DNA of 64,000 bases, from positions 124,001 through 188,000 of the forward strand of contig CALYLW010000986.1 of the NCBI GenBank assembly GCA_944989445.1, read 5' to 3'. The notes beneath the pieces are model-generated. The model ran no database searches. It saw only the letters and a program-made list of their open reading frames with translations, and was not told the DNA's origin. Source of the DNA: Ampullaceana balthica (Eukaryota; Mollusca; Gastropoda; Lymnaeidae). The position numbers and the translations under genes were made by a program. Of this stretch, positions 35,901 to 48,514 are shown in pieces (position 1 is the first letter of the stretch; each line of letters begins with the position of its first letter).

Positions 35901-36558
35901 TGATCCGGAGTGTCACTATGGCAATGAGAGTACGACTATTCTGGTCGTATTCAAGTAAACCCACGTAAGTAAGCTGGGCTACAGACGTGCTAGATTGTTG
36001 GCGGCGTAGCAAATGGGTTGAGCAGAGGCGTCGTCTAAGTTGGGCAGCAGCTGCGCCAAGGGATTTGGGAAGAGGCGTGGCCAGAGAATCAGGCAGCAGC
36101 CTCGCCAGGGGGCTTGAACGTGACAGTCATACTGATTATTATAGCAGTATCCTTGGCGTCGTGTGTGTGTGTGTGGGGGGGGGGAGGGGCGCAGGCTACA
36201 TTGGTGACCCAAACAGGTCGGCACTAACTCTGCTTTCGTTTCTGGAAGACTTAATGCTAGAGCCCGAGCATATCTAAGTTCTTAAGATTTTTACAAATAT
36301 TTTAAATATTTTATATTTTAGATTCAATTACGTATATGCATCTATTTATATCTAAATCAACATCATCTGGTTATACAGATACATTTAGTTGATTGTCTCA
36401 TCAATCATGTTATACAGATACATTTATTGAGATCCAGTTGTAGATCCCAAGACAGCTGCGTTACTTTTGTTTTTTCCACTAAATCCAACGCTAGCGACTG
36501 TCAGTGTGTTTACAAAATGAGGGCGAAACACAGGATGTCGCTTAAATCTTTTTAAAGG

Positions 36559-36735
36559 GACATAATCAGAAGCGTAACTAGGTTTTCCGCGCCCTTGGCT
36601 AATTCATTTTTGGCGCCCTTGAGAAATACGGAAAATACTAAATTATACAGAATAAATTGATTATTGAATGATATGCCATCGGCGCCCTTGGCAACTGCCC
36701 CGATGCCAAGTCGTTGTTACGCCTCTGGACATAAT
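36559..36735 (-). mobile_element. 161-bp hAT-type MITE (family M1) with TSD
   Basis: The element is 36567-36727, with ends CAGAAGCGTAAC and GTTACGCCTCTG. The 8-bp duplication GACATAAT (36559-36566, 36728-36735) is perfect. The interior is the inverse of the element at 13831-13984 (the GGGCGCC, TATTCTGTATAATTTAGTAT and CGGGGCAGTTGCC blocks match). Confidence 0.93.
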
Positions 36736-37350
36736 GGATTAATTTTCTTAGCGTCTGCCCTGGTGTCATGGGTGGCATGTTTTTAATGACCCACATTCTC
36801 AAGTCTGTAGGAAATTTCTCATGAAATCGTGTTCCGGTTTTATCTTGGCTGGTGTTAATGTTGTAACGAAATGACTTTTATATGTCTAAGTAAATTGTTC
36901 AAATATAAAACAGGTGGCGAGAGTATATTTAAATATGGTATACAATCAGTGGCGGATTTAGCTATAGGGCAGGGGGGGCGGCTTGCCCCCCCACGCCCCT
37001 GTTGGGTCTAAACTGGCGCCCCCCTAAAGACGCCCTCGATGAACACCAAAAAGGTGTCACAAGAGCAGAAAAAATGATTTCTAAACACGAAACTTGTAAT
37101 CAACACCAAATTGCTTGCTAAAAATTGAATATCAAGGGATGAAACGGTAATATCTGGTTTAAATCAATCACTCGCATCTGAATTATCGGCGACAATTGAT
37201 AATTAAGTTAAGTCTGCACAATTATTTTCTTTAATTATTGAATCAACCATTGATATATTTAGAATTGATCAGATGTCAGTTTCTTTACATTCAGTTTTAA
37301 AATCAGGACATGTTGTGGAGAGATTTATAGGCTTTTATACTTTGGTAAAC

Positions 37351-37425
37351 AGCGGCTGAATAGCGAATAGTGCGCTCGCCTCACAAGCTGAGGGGCGTGG
37401 CATCTAGCCCACGTTAAAGCCACAA
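37351..37425 (+). mobile_element. tRNA-derived SINE, family A copy 2 (head)
   Basis: It matches 1798-1880 almost base for base (TGCGCTCGCCTCACAAGCTG core) but the B box is changed to CATCTAGCC. The tRNA-unrelated body is missing or replaced. It is nested in the 4.6-kb hAT element. Confidence 0.75.
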
Positions 37426-37788
37426 TAAAAATAAATAGAGGTAAAAAAAAAGATTTTAAAAAACCAAGTTTTTATAAGTGTACTAAAAAGAAGAAAATGA
37501 TTTAAAACTTATAAATTCAAGTTCATGTACTTTGATTTAATATGACTAAAAACTTGGGGCGGGTTTTTTGTATAAAAGTTAACTGAGATCTATGAGTGAG
37601 AGAATGAGTGAAATGCATTATGTAAAACCTCATAAGCGCCCTCATAAATAAAAAATGCTCCCGCATTTGCTGAGAAGATTTTAACGGAAATAAAAAAGTG
37701 AAATATTGATTTCACACTCTGTCGAGGACAGGCATACTCTGGAATTAAGAGTGGCCTTTAAACTCATATAAAGAAACTTTCACCCAAT

Positions 37789-39123
37789 TATTGTGCCCAT
37801 GTTTTGAACTTGGTTACTATCGAAGCAATGTCTGTAAACAGTGGTATACAGTTGTTTTTGGCGCATATTTAAGGTTGTATGCAGGGCCGTCTTAACGCAT
37901 AGGCCCGATGGGCATTTGCCCGGGGGCCCACGAGCATAGGGGCCCCATGGGAATATGTTTAGTTATATATATTATATATATACGTCTTTTATTCCTGCGG
38001 GCCCAACACTATTTCTTTGCACGTGGGCCCAACCTGGTGTAAAGACGGCTCTGGTTGTATGCATGCCTTTCATCTAGTTTACCACGTCTACATACTCTTA
38101 AAGAATACCAGAAATATCAATATGAATCAACAGTAGATACTCTGAAACGACTTTCTGATACAAAATGTTCACGCCGTAAGCATGCAGTTGTTGGATCATT
38201 CTCTGCTATTCTAGCCACACTTGATTCAAGGGAATCAACAGAATAGAAAGGAAGTGTCAGAGCAGAAGCTATGTGACTATGTGTTTTAACAACAAAATAT
38301 TCTTTTGCTTTTCTGATGCTATTTGTACAAAAGTTATCTTCATGTTATCAAACTAATTGCAATGGCTTTGCAAAACAATTGATCGATGTTGGACAAAATA
38401 AGTTTGTTGATATGAGAAGCGATGAAGCTTTTGAAATGCTGAATGTAGGTGTCAAATCATTTATTAACGAAAATGGTTCCAAACTAGATGTTAAAACAGA
38501 ATTTAAAGAAAAGCGAATTGCAAAAACGAAAAGCATGACAGGCGAACTTAGCAGTGATGTAAGGGCTGATGATCCAACTACACGCTTTAAATCTGAAACG
38601 TACGTCACTATCTTGGATTCACTTGTAACACAAATAGATGCTCGATTTAATGAATTTTGGTGCACAGTTACTTATTTCTATTGTATTGATCCATCACAAA
38701 TGTTGTAAGAAAATAAAGATTCTTTTCAAAGTTTATGCAAAATTTACAAACACGACATTAACCTTGAAGAAGCAATCGTAGAATATAAGATTTGTATGCA
38801 TTAATACAATAACATTCTGCTAGTACACTACAACTTAAAAAGGTTAGGCCATTCTTGACTGAAAAACTAATGGCATCGGGTCTCACTAATTTGTCAATAT
38901 TCTATAAAATTTACATGACTCTTCCTGTTAGCAGTGCTACTGCTGAAAGATGTTTCAGTAGATTGAAACTCATCAAAAATTATTTGCGCTCAACAATGAC
39001 AAACGAACGTCAGTCTGCATTGGCATTAATTTCAATTGAACGTGATCTAGCTGAGAAAGTTGACTATGAATCAACGATAAATCGTTTTGCTAAAATGAAA
39101 TCACGTAGAAAGCAATTTATATA
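37789..39123 (+). pseudogene. hAT transposase pseudogene, ZMYM1-like, split by a MITE
   Basis: Left of the MITE the sequence reads YCAHVLNLV (about 37789-37815), the conserved block after the second catalytic region of ZMYM-type hAT transposases. Right of it come LKRLSDTKCSRR (about 38130-38180) and, after a frameshift or stop, a 130-codon stretch (38316-38705) including RFKSETYVTILDSL (about 38583-38625). The last piece (38855-39121) holds the C-terminal dimerisation domain: LPVSSATAERCFSRLKLIKN and on to a stop at 39122. At least three frame breaks plus a 172-bp insertion make it inactive. The N-terminal part (TTF-type zinc finger) was not recognised in 36946-37789. Confidence 0.88.
37874..38061. 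mobile_element. 172-bp hAT-type MITE nested in transposase gene
   Basis: The element is 37882-38053, with ends CAGGGCCGTCTTAACGC and the inverse CAGAGCCGTCTTTACACC. The 8-bp duplication GTTGTATG (37874-37881, 38054-38061) is perfect. The interior has GGGCCC-rich arms around an AT-rich centre. It splits the hAT transposase reading frame. Confidence 0.95.
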
Positions 39124-39139
39124 GGGCTCACGGCTCTTT

Positions 39140-39205
39140 CTTATCTTATCTGTTACAGACGCTCCTTCTATACAGACTAATATTGCGTCATATGCTTATC
39201 CATGG
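39140..39205 (-). mobile_element. isolated SINE-B/LINE-like 3' tail
   Basis: TTATCTTATC, TACAGACGCTCCTTCTA and TATTGCGTCAT match the tail of the SINE at 5645-5931, without the head. It starts about 17 bp after the transposase stop. Confidence 0.55.
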
Positions 39206-40033
39206 TTTGTATTTAGTCCTGCATTCTTATTAGAGTTTTGAATGTTTATTTAAGGAATTTACAATCATTGTTTGTGTAAAGTTCATAAATTTTCCCAAAG
39301 TTTGATGCTCAAACTTTCAGTGATAAATTTTTTTTTAAATTCTGAAGTAAATTGTTTAGTTTATTTATAAGTATAATATTATTGGCACTCTTTGTGTGTG
39401 TGTTACTAATCCTGACCAATCCACTCCACCAAAGTCTCTGTGTTTTTCATTACAAGCTTTTATTTAACTCACACTGTTTGTATGTTGTATCCGTCAAATC
39501 TTGTAACGTAAAATTAAACCACTTCTGATGGTACTAGAGATCTCAAAATTTTACCACAGATAGATCTTGGATGACAATACATTGTATCAAAATTTCAGAT
39601 CGATCGAATGTACCGTAATTAAATAAATGCATTTTTACGTTTATCTTTATATATAAGCTGTATCCGTGCTATTCTTGACTTTCACGTGAATGTCACCGGA
39701 GTTCACAACCAGCCATGGATGACGACATTCCAGGTGTTAAACAGCTCAGTAATTCGAAACTAAATCTAAATTGACATGATAATACAAGAGGAACAACTGG
39801 TATTTGTGTAGCCTAGTTGGCCCAATTGTTAGCTTAATGGATTTTCGACCTGGAGGTACTGGGTTCAATTTTCAGTTGGGGAAACTGTTATTTTTTAAAT
39901 ACATAAATTTGTAATTAATAATCTATCTTTTTACCACTATCACATTTAAGTTATAGACAACGAAGTTTGACTAATTAAATTGAGTTGATTATGTCAAAAA
40001 ATTGATTAAAAAATTGTGTTACTAAAAAGTAGA

Positions 40034-40470
40034 AAATAAAATATTTAAAAAATCTTTTTTTAAAAGGACGCGCTTTTATTTACATATAGAAAGTGCACTA
40101 AAAAGAAGAAAATACAAATTTTCAATCCGTGAACCTATCGCTTGCACATAAAAGCGTGGGGCCCTCATCACAACTCGCAATCATGTACAAAGCTGCGAAA
40201 GATAAATACAAATTTATATGAATATTAATAAACATTTAAAGTTTCACAACTTTGATCATATACATGCTACTATCATATTAATTAGAAAAATTTATCTATA
40301 TGCAAAAGAGTAGTTGCAATAAGAAATGAGTTGTGATGGGCGCCCCACGCTTTTATGTGCAAGCGATAGGTTCACGGATTGAAAATTTTTATTTTCTTCT
40401 TTTTAGTGCACTTTCTATATGTAAATAAAAGCGCGTCCTTTAAAAAAAAGATTTTTTAAATATTTTATTA
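40034..40470. repeat. foldback: ~143-bp inverted arms, ~151-bp spacer
   Basis: The left arm (40034-40176) and right arm (40328-40470) are inverse copies with few differences, including GGACGCGCTTTTATTTACAT, CCGTGAACCTATCGCTTGCA and GTGGGGC blocks. The transcript could form a long hairpin. It lies in the noncoding right half of the 4.6-kb hAT element. No terminal TSD was found, so it may be an internal part of the host element or a separate insertion. Confidence 0.85.
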
Positions 40471-41804
40471 TTTGTAGCATCAGATTACCTGGTCTTAAAC
40501 TGAACCATTTTGCCAGATAAAATTCTCATTTCATTCTTTCAGATAGAAAAGTATTACAAGAACTAAAAACAGTAGCTCTTAAAATTTTATTAGTAAAAAA
40601 TAAGTTGTTCTCTTTGAAACTAAGTTCATAATTTACTGTCATCTTTTTATCCTACATATGATATATGCATATAATACGTATATGATATATGATTTCTTTA
40701 ATTACTTAGGCCTTTTATTAATTATTAACATTTTTTAAAATACATTATATTTTGTTTTATTTGTGACCTATTACTCTCCTGAATATAAAGCAATTGTTTG
40801 TTTATTGAAGAGATTCATTGCAATGGTTTGATGTAAACAAAAATAATATTAAATAATGTACTTTGAATGATCAACACATCATTTATTATTTAACACTTAG
40901 TCACTTAGTTATTTGTTTGAGTTGCTGTCAGTGCTATTTATGGCAAGCTGAACAAACTGATGAGTCATCTTGCAGATAGTACAACAAACTATTGGAGGCA
41001 TATAAAAAATTTAATTAAATTCTACCTCATTATAAAAACATTTTAGAAGTTTTATTTAGCCCAAAGACTATAAACTTATTATGCTGAGTTTTCTATGTTA
41101 ATGTCTGCTAGGATATTCAGCAATTGAAAGTGAAAACAAAGGATTATGAGAAATTTAGATTTCGTCACAAATAACAGCCCCCAAATTAACTACCATTTTC
41201 ATAAATTCAATTGATTAACCATATCTACTTAAGACTAGATGTTTCTTTTTGTCTGCAGCAGTCTCTTAAGATGAAAACGTATTAAAGTTAAAGTAAAACT
41301 CACATTTAAAGTGAGCAGAAAAGTTTTTTAACATAAAATATAGCAATAAGAGTGAATCTCATATCAAATTTCTAATCTTCATTGCAGAACAAGCAATTTA
41401 GACAAATGAATTTTATTTCAGCACCTATAAATATTTGCACTAAGTGCATGAATAAAAAAATTTTTTGCGGCGCCCCTTGAAATTCTCCTCGCCCCCCCAC
41501 GAAGACAAACCTAAATCCGCCACTGTATACAATACATCTGACAAATAATTAATTCGTATAATGTCATGATTATAATCGATTGAAAGAGAATGAGTGAACG
41601 AGAGAAAGTTTAAGATTATGGTATGACATATTGAACTTCTGTCATAAATTCCCTGAAGGTGTCGATTCGACACGGGGGAGGTAACTAGATAATCATCTAC
41701 CTATCCACGTTTCCAGCAACAACAGTTATCGTTCCTGCTCCAGGGCAGGTCTTTGACTGCATTCATTGAGGGTTGGAAGGGATGGAGTCCACTCTCCGCA
41801 CAGA

Positions 41805-43090
41805 GAAAAGCGTCAATATCACGGACGGACGATACATACCTCATTTCTGGTAAGCGTTAGCGTCAATATCACAGAAGGACGATACACACCTCATTTCTGG
41901 TAAGCGTTAGCGTCAATATCACAGACGGACGATACCACAGACGGACGATACCACAGACGGACGATACCACAGACGGACGATACCACAGACGGACGATACA
42001 TACCTCATTTCTGGTAAGCGTTAGCGTCAATATCACAGACGGACGATACACACCTCATTTCTGGTTAGCTTTAGCGTCATTATCACAGACGGACGATACA
42101 CACCTCATTTCTGGTTAGCTTGAGCGTCATTATCACAGACGGACGATACACACCTCATTTCTGGTTAGCTTTAGCGTCATTATCACAGAAGGACGATACA
42201 CACCTCATTTCTGGTAAGCGTTAGCGTCAATATCACAGAAGGACGATACACACCTCATTTCTGGTTAGCTTTAGCGTCATTATCACAGACGGACGATACA
42301 CACCTCATTTCTGGTTAGCTTTAGCGTCATTATCACAGACGGACGATACACACCTCATTTCTGGTTAGCTTTAGCGTCATTATCACAGACGGACGATACA
42401 CACCTCATTTCTGGTTAGCTTTAGCGTCATTATCACAGACGGACGATACCACAGACGGACGATACCACAGACGGACGATACCACAGACGGACGATACCAC
42501 AGACGGACGATACCACAGACGGACGATACCACAGACGGACGATACCACAGACGGACGATACACACCTCATTTCTGGTAAGCTTTAGCGTCAATATCAAAG
42601 ACGGACGATACATACCTCATTTCTGGTAAGCGTTAGCGTCAATATCACAGAAGGACGATACACACCTCATTTCTGGTTAGCTTTAGCGTCATTATCACAG
42701 ACGGACGATACACACCTCATTTCTGGTTAGCTTTAGCGTCATTATCACAGACGGACGATACATACCTCATTTCTGGTAAGCTTTAGCGTCAATATCAAAG
42801 ACGGACGATACACACCTCATTTCTGGTAAGCTTTAGCGTCAATATCACAGACGGACGATACACACCTCATTTCTGGTTAGCTTTAGCGTCATTATCACAG
42901 ACGGACGATACATACCTCATTTCTGGTAAGCTTTAGCGTCAATATCACAGACGGACGATACACACCTCATTTCTGGTAAGCTTTAGCGTCAATATCACAG
43001 ACGGACGATACCACAGACGGACGATACCACAGACGGACGATACCACAGACGGACGATACCACAGATGGTCGATACCACAGACGGGTGATA
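41805..43090. repeat. composite 50-bp/16-bp satellite
   Basis: 50-bp units (TTAGCGTC, TATCACAGACGGACGATA, CACCTCATTTCTGGT) alternate with runs of a 16-bp subunit CCACAGACGGACGATA, at about 41930-41998, 42445-42560 and 43000-43085. Two subtypes (GTTAGCTTTAGCGTCATT and GTAAGCGTTAGCGTCAAT) are interspersed. Confidence 0.93.
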
Positions 43091-43094
43091 CATA

Positions 43095-44190
43095 ACTCAT
43101 TTCTAGCAAGATGTACCGCTGGGTGGTATCAATAATTCTAAAATGTCAATATTACACCAAGGTCCGATGGGAGTCAATCCTCTCGTGGCATGGTATCGAT
43201 ACGTGATTGAGTATCCGCTGGTCAGTCATGAAAATAGCCCGTCTGTCTTAAGCGATTGATCGGAGTTACATGAACGTGTCTTTGTGTCATTCTGTCCCAG
43301 ATGGAGTCAAGAAATTATGTGACTGTATTTCGTCATAGATGAAGTATTTAAATTATTTGACATCATTTTGTCACAGATGAAGTGTTTAAAGTATTTGACA
43401 GCATTTTGCCACAGTTGAGTGTTTAAATTATTTGACAGCGTCTCTGACACGAGGGTAAAAGATAATGTATAGAAGTTAGATAACGACCAACTCAAAGTGT
43501 TATTGGCGTCACTAGGGTGAGATGCCCGGGGGGATCCGCCCCCTTGTGGCACTATTTCAACCAACTGTAGTATGTTTAGGCTAGTGATAGGTAGAAATAT
43601 CGGACCCCCTCCTCCCTCCCCCCACCCCCTCAGTCAGCTCACTCCGAGAGTGGAACAATAAAATGGGGCTACGTTAGAGCTGAGAACTTTTGGGAAGCAA
43701 TCCAACTGTGACGTCAAACCCATCTTCCAATGACGTCAACGACATATTCCCGTGACGTCATCTACAACTACCCGAACTACTTCTGATCCCTGCTGATCCC
43801 TGGCGCAGCTGACACAAGAAGAAATATTTCTTTGTTATAATGAGTGTATTATGTACTTACAGTTTATTGAAACATCAGTTAAGTATAGTGGGAAGTATAT
43901 CGCAATAAATAACGGCATTGGCATAAATGAGGGTCTCAGATCTACCAGAAACACCCAGTTCACTATGATTGGGGCATGTTAGATCTAAAACAGTTAACAT
44001 TATAGATACGCATCGCACAGACACTAACATCTCCATAACATGCTCTATTTCACATCCTGGATTTCAAAATGTCAATGTAAATACTAAATTTTGGTTCAAC
44101 GCCATTCCTGTATAACTAAATTATCGCCCGTCAACTTCCGGACATGCCACTAGAAGATTCCTTCCCTGTCTTCAAAGGTGACCACTTACC
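43095..44190. other. unassigned DNA with CRE-like triplet and hAT-like end
   Basis: There are short diverged repeats at about 43300-43440 (ATTTGACA...TTGTCACAGATGAAG, ~50-bp period). At 43503-43545 GGCGTCACTAGGG plus a CCCGGGGGGATCCG block resembles the left end of the 71-bp MITE, without a partner. Three TGACGTCA octamers are listed separately. No gene. Confidence 0.5.
43709..43760. promoter_or_regulatory. three CRE-consensus octamers at exact 22-bp spacing
   Basis: The palindrome TGACGTCA, the consensus CREB/ATF site, occurs at 43709-43716, 43731-43738 and 43753-43760. The intervening 14 bases are only loosely alike. No adjacent gene is visible, so a regulatory role is unproven; the spacing may come from an old 22-bp tandem repeat. 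Confidence 0.4.
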
Positions 44191-44193
44191 ACC

Positions 44194-44730
44194 ACCTGTA
44201 TGTCCTATAACTTCAATATGACCTGTATGTCCTATAACTTCAATATGACCTGTATGTCCTATAACTTCAATATGACCTGTATGTCCTATAACTTCAATAT
44301 GACCTGTATGTCCTATAACTTCAATATGACCTGTATGTCCTATAACTTCAAAATGACCGGTATGTCCTATAACTTTAATATGACCTGTATGTCCTATAAC
44401 TTCAATATGACCTGTATGTCCTATGACTTTATTACCTGTGTGTCCTATGACTTTATTACCTGTGTGTCCTATAACTTCAATATGACCTGTATGTCCTATA
44501 ACTTTAATATGACCTGTATGTCCTATAACTTTAATATGACCTGTATGTCCTATAACTTCAATATGACCGGTATGTCATTTAACTTCAAAATGACATGTAT
44601 GTCCTATAACTTTAATATGACCTGTATGTCCTATAACTTTAATATGACCTGTATGCCCTATAACTTCAATATGACCTGTATGTCCTATAACTTCAATATG
44701 GCCTGTATGTCCTATAACTTTAATCATCTC
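44194..44730. repeat. 27-bp satellite, ~20 copies
   Basis: TGACCTGTATGTCCTATAAC begins most units. Two shortened units (24 bp, TTTATTACCTGTG) lie near 44410-44465. The 27-bp period keeps a Cys/Met/Ser/Tyr/Asn-rich frame open; not a gene. Confidence 0.95.
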
Positions 44731-44795
44731 AGCCTAAGTTGTGTGTTTAATTTAAAGAGGAAAATACCCTTGAAATCTATTTTTACGTTACAGTG

Positions 44796-47700
44796 CCATC
44801 TACTTCGTTTCACTACAGATTCTATGTTATAATTCCATCTACTTCGTTTCACTACAGATTCTATGTTATAATTCCATCTACTTCGTTTCACTACAGATTC
44901 TATGTTATAATTCCATCTACTTCGTTTCACTACAGATTCTATGTTATAATTCCATCTACTTCGTTTCACTACAGATTCTATGTTATAATTCCATCTACTT
45001 CGTTTCACTACAGATTCTATGTTATAATTCCATCTACTTCGTTTCACTACAGATTCTATGTTATAATTCCATCTACTTCGTTTCACTACAGATTCTATGT
45101 TATAATTCCATCTACTTCGTTTCACTACAGATTCTATGTTATAATTCCATCTACTTCGTTTCACTACAGATTCTATGTTATAATTCCATCTACTTCGTTT
45201 CACTACAGATTCTATGTTATAATTCCATCTACTTCGTTTCACTACAGATTCTATGTTATAATTCCATCTACTTCGTTTCACTACAGATTCTATGTTATAA
45301 TTCCATCTACTTCGTTTCACTACAGATTCTATGTTATAATTCCATCTACTTCGTTTCACTACAGATTCTATGTTATAATTCCATCTACTTCGTTTCACTA
45401 CAGATTCTATGTTATAATTCCATCTACTTCGTTTCACTACAGATTCTATGTTATAATTCCATCTACTTCGTTTCACTACAGATTCTATGTTATAATTCCA
45501 TCTACTTCGTTTCACTACAGATTCTATGTTATAATTCCATCTACTTCGTTTCACTACAGATTCTATGTTATAATTCCATCTACTTCGTTTCACTACAGAT
45601 TCTATGTTATAATTCCATCTACTTCGTTTCACTACAGATTCTATGTTATAATTCCATCTACTTCGTTTCACTACAGATTCTATGTTATAATTCCATCTAC
45701 TTCGTTTCACTACAGATTCTATGTTATAATTCCATCTACTTCGTTTCACTACAGATTCTATGTTATAATTCCATCTACTTCGTTTCACTACAGATTCTAT
45801 GTTATAATTCCATCTACTTCGTTTCACTACAGATTCTATGTTATAATTCCATCTACTTCGTTTCACTACAGATTCTATGTTATAATTCCATCTACTTCGT
45901 TTCACTACAGATTCTATGTTATAATTCCATCTACTTCGTTTCACTACAGATTCTATGTTATAATTCCATCTACTTCGTTTCACTACAGATTCTATGTTAT
46001 AATTCCATCTACTTCGTTTCACTACAGATTCTATGTTATAATTCCATCTACTTCGTTTCACTACAGATTCTATGTTATAATTCCATCTACTTCGTTTCAC
46101 TACAGATTCTATGTTATAATTCCATCTACTTCGTTTCACTACAGATTCTATGTTATAATTCCATCTACTTCGTTTCACTACAGATTCTATGTTATAATTC
46201 CATCTACTTCGTTTCACTACAGATTCTATGTTATAATTCCATCTACTTCGTTTCACTACAGATTCTATGTTATAATTCCATCTACTTCGTTTCACTACAG
46301 ATTCTATGTTATAATTCCATCTACTTCGTTTCACTACAGATTCTATGTTATAATTCCATCTACTTCGTTTCACTACAGATTCTATGTTATAATTCCATCT
46401 ACTTCGTTTCACTACAGATTCTATGTTATAATTCCATCTACTTCGTTTCACTACAGATTCTATGTTATAATTCCATCTACTTCGTTTCACTACAGATTCT
46501 ATGTTATAATTCCATCTACTTCGTTTCACTACAGATTCTATGTTATAATTCCATCTACTTCGTTTCACTACAGATTCTATGTTATAATTCCATCTACTTC
46601 GTTTCACTACAGATTCTATGTTATAATTCCATCTACTTCGTTTCACTACAGATTCTATGTTATAATTCCATCTACTTCGTTTCACTACAGATTCTATGTT
46701 ATAATTCCATCTACTTCGTTTCACTACAGATTCTATGTTATAATTCCATCTACTTCGTTTCACTACAGATTCTATGTTATAATTCCATCTACTTCGTTTC
46801 ACTACAGATTCTATGTTATAATTCCATCTACTTCGTTTCACTACAGATTCTATGTTATAATTCCATCTACTTCGTTTCACTACAGATTCTATGTTATAAT
46901 TCCATCTACTTCGTTTCACTACAGATTCTATGTTATAATTCCATCTACTTCGTTTCACTACAGATTCTATGTTATAATTCCATCTACTTCGTTTCACTAC
47001 AGATTCTATGTTATAATTCCATCTACTTCGTTTCACTACAGATTCTATGTTATAATTCCATCTACTTCGTTTCACTACAGATTCTATGTTATAATTCCAT
47101 CTACTTCGTTTCACTACAGATTCTATGTTATAATTCCATCTACTTCGTTTCACTACAGATTCTATGTTATAATTCCATCTACTTCGTTTCACTACAGATT
47201 CTATGTTATAATTCCATCTACTTCGTTTCACTACAGATTCTATGTTATAATTCCATCTACTTCGTTTCACTACAGATTCTATGTTATAATTCCATCTACT
47301 TCGTTTCACTACAGATTCTATGTTATAATTCCATCTACTTCGTTTCACTACAGATTCTATGTTATAATTCCATCTACTTCGTTTCACTACAGATTCTATG
47401 TTATAATTCCATCTACTTCGTTTCACTACAGATTCTATGTTATAATTCCATCTACTTCGTTTCACTACAGATTCTATGTTATAATTCCATCTACTTCGTT
47501 TCACTACAGATTCTATGTTATAATTCCATCTACTTCGTTTCACTACAGATTCTATGTTATAATTCCATCTACTTCGTTTCACTACAGATTCTATGTTATA
47601 ATTCCATCTACTTCGTTTCACTACAGATTCTATGTTATAATTCCATCTACTTCGTTTCACTACAGATTCTATGTTATAATTCCATCTACTTCGTTTCACT

Positions 47701-47993
47701 ACAGATTCTATGTTATAATTCCATCTACTTCGTTTCACTACAGATTCTATGTTATAATTCCATCTACTTCGTTTCACTACAGATTCTATGTTATAATTCC
47801 ATCTACTTCGTTTCACTACAGATTCTATGTTATAATTCCATCTACTTCGTTTCACTACAGATTCTATGTTATAATTCCATCTACTTCGTTTCACTACAGA
47901 TTCTATGTTATAATTCCATCTACTTCGTTTCACTACAGATTCTATGTTATAATTCCATCTACTTCGTTTCACTATAGATTCTATGTTATAATT
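44796..47993. repeat. 39-bp satellite, 82 copies, open on both strands
   Basis: The unit begins CCATCTACTTCGTTTCACTA and continues CAGATTCTATGTTATAATT. Exactly 82 units span 3198 bp; I see only one change, in the last unit (CTATAG for CTACAG). Because 39 is 13 codons and one frame on each strand lacks stops, open frames of 1082 (+) and 1092 (-) codons arise. There is no signal peptide, domain or homology, so I treat it as noncoding. Confidence 0.97.
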
Positions 47994-48514
47994 TGTATCC
48001 ACAATACAAGTCTTAGTATCAGCTTTAACGTGTTATTTTAAAGACCATCGTTAGAAATAAACAATTATTATCAATTCAGTGGATATGAAAGTAATCACAA
48101 GGAAATTATTTGATTTATTTTAACTATTATGGCTAGTGAGGCGATGTATATTCATATAACTTGTCCCGTGGTTTGAGAACCCTCTCAATGTATGAACGAA
48201 TATTTTTGTATGAGTTATGTAAGTTTCATTAAAATGGAAAAAGTTTATTTTCTTGTTTTTTCTCCTACGTGTGATATTTTCCATAATGCAAATAAAGCCA
48301 ATACCGATATGGCCGGGGAGCAAGTCCATTTTGTATAATTGGTTTATCAGAATAATCGATTAGTTAAAGGAGTGGCCGTGTACAATGTGTCCCAGATTCT
48401 CAAATCTGGTTTTGTATTTATTTGTTGCAGCATTAATTTTTTCCCCATTGTCGCCTCTTTCCATTTGGTTCCCCCCAAAGTTACTATGACATAAAACAGA
48501 ACGCCATAAACTTG

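Larger units (their letters stand above)
36938..41533 (+). mobile_element. 4580-bp hAT transposon with nested insertions
   Basis: The element is 36946-41525, starting CAGTGGCGGATTTAGC and ending with the inverse of CAGTGGCGGATTTAGG. The perfect 8-bp duplication is TATACAAT (36938-36945, 41526-41533). Both ends carry GGCGCCCC and poly-C/G blocks just inside. It carries a broken ZMYM1-type transposase (37789-39123) and has been invaded by a SINE (37351), a MITE (37882) and possibly a SINE/LINE tail (39140) and a foldback (40034). The right ~2 kb is AT-rich and otherwise empty. Confidence 0.95.

Noticed and set aside
43503..43545. Second complete copy of the 71-bp MITE
   Set aside because: Left end similar, but the right inverted end and TSD are missing.
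44724..48041. Open frames of 1082 and 1092 codons on opposite strands as genes
   Set aside because: They are the 39-bp repeat (13 codons) read through; units are identical at all positions and no domain or unique coding sequence adjoins them.
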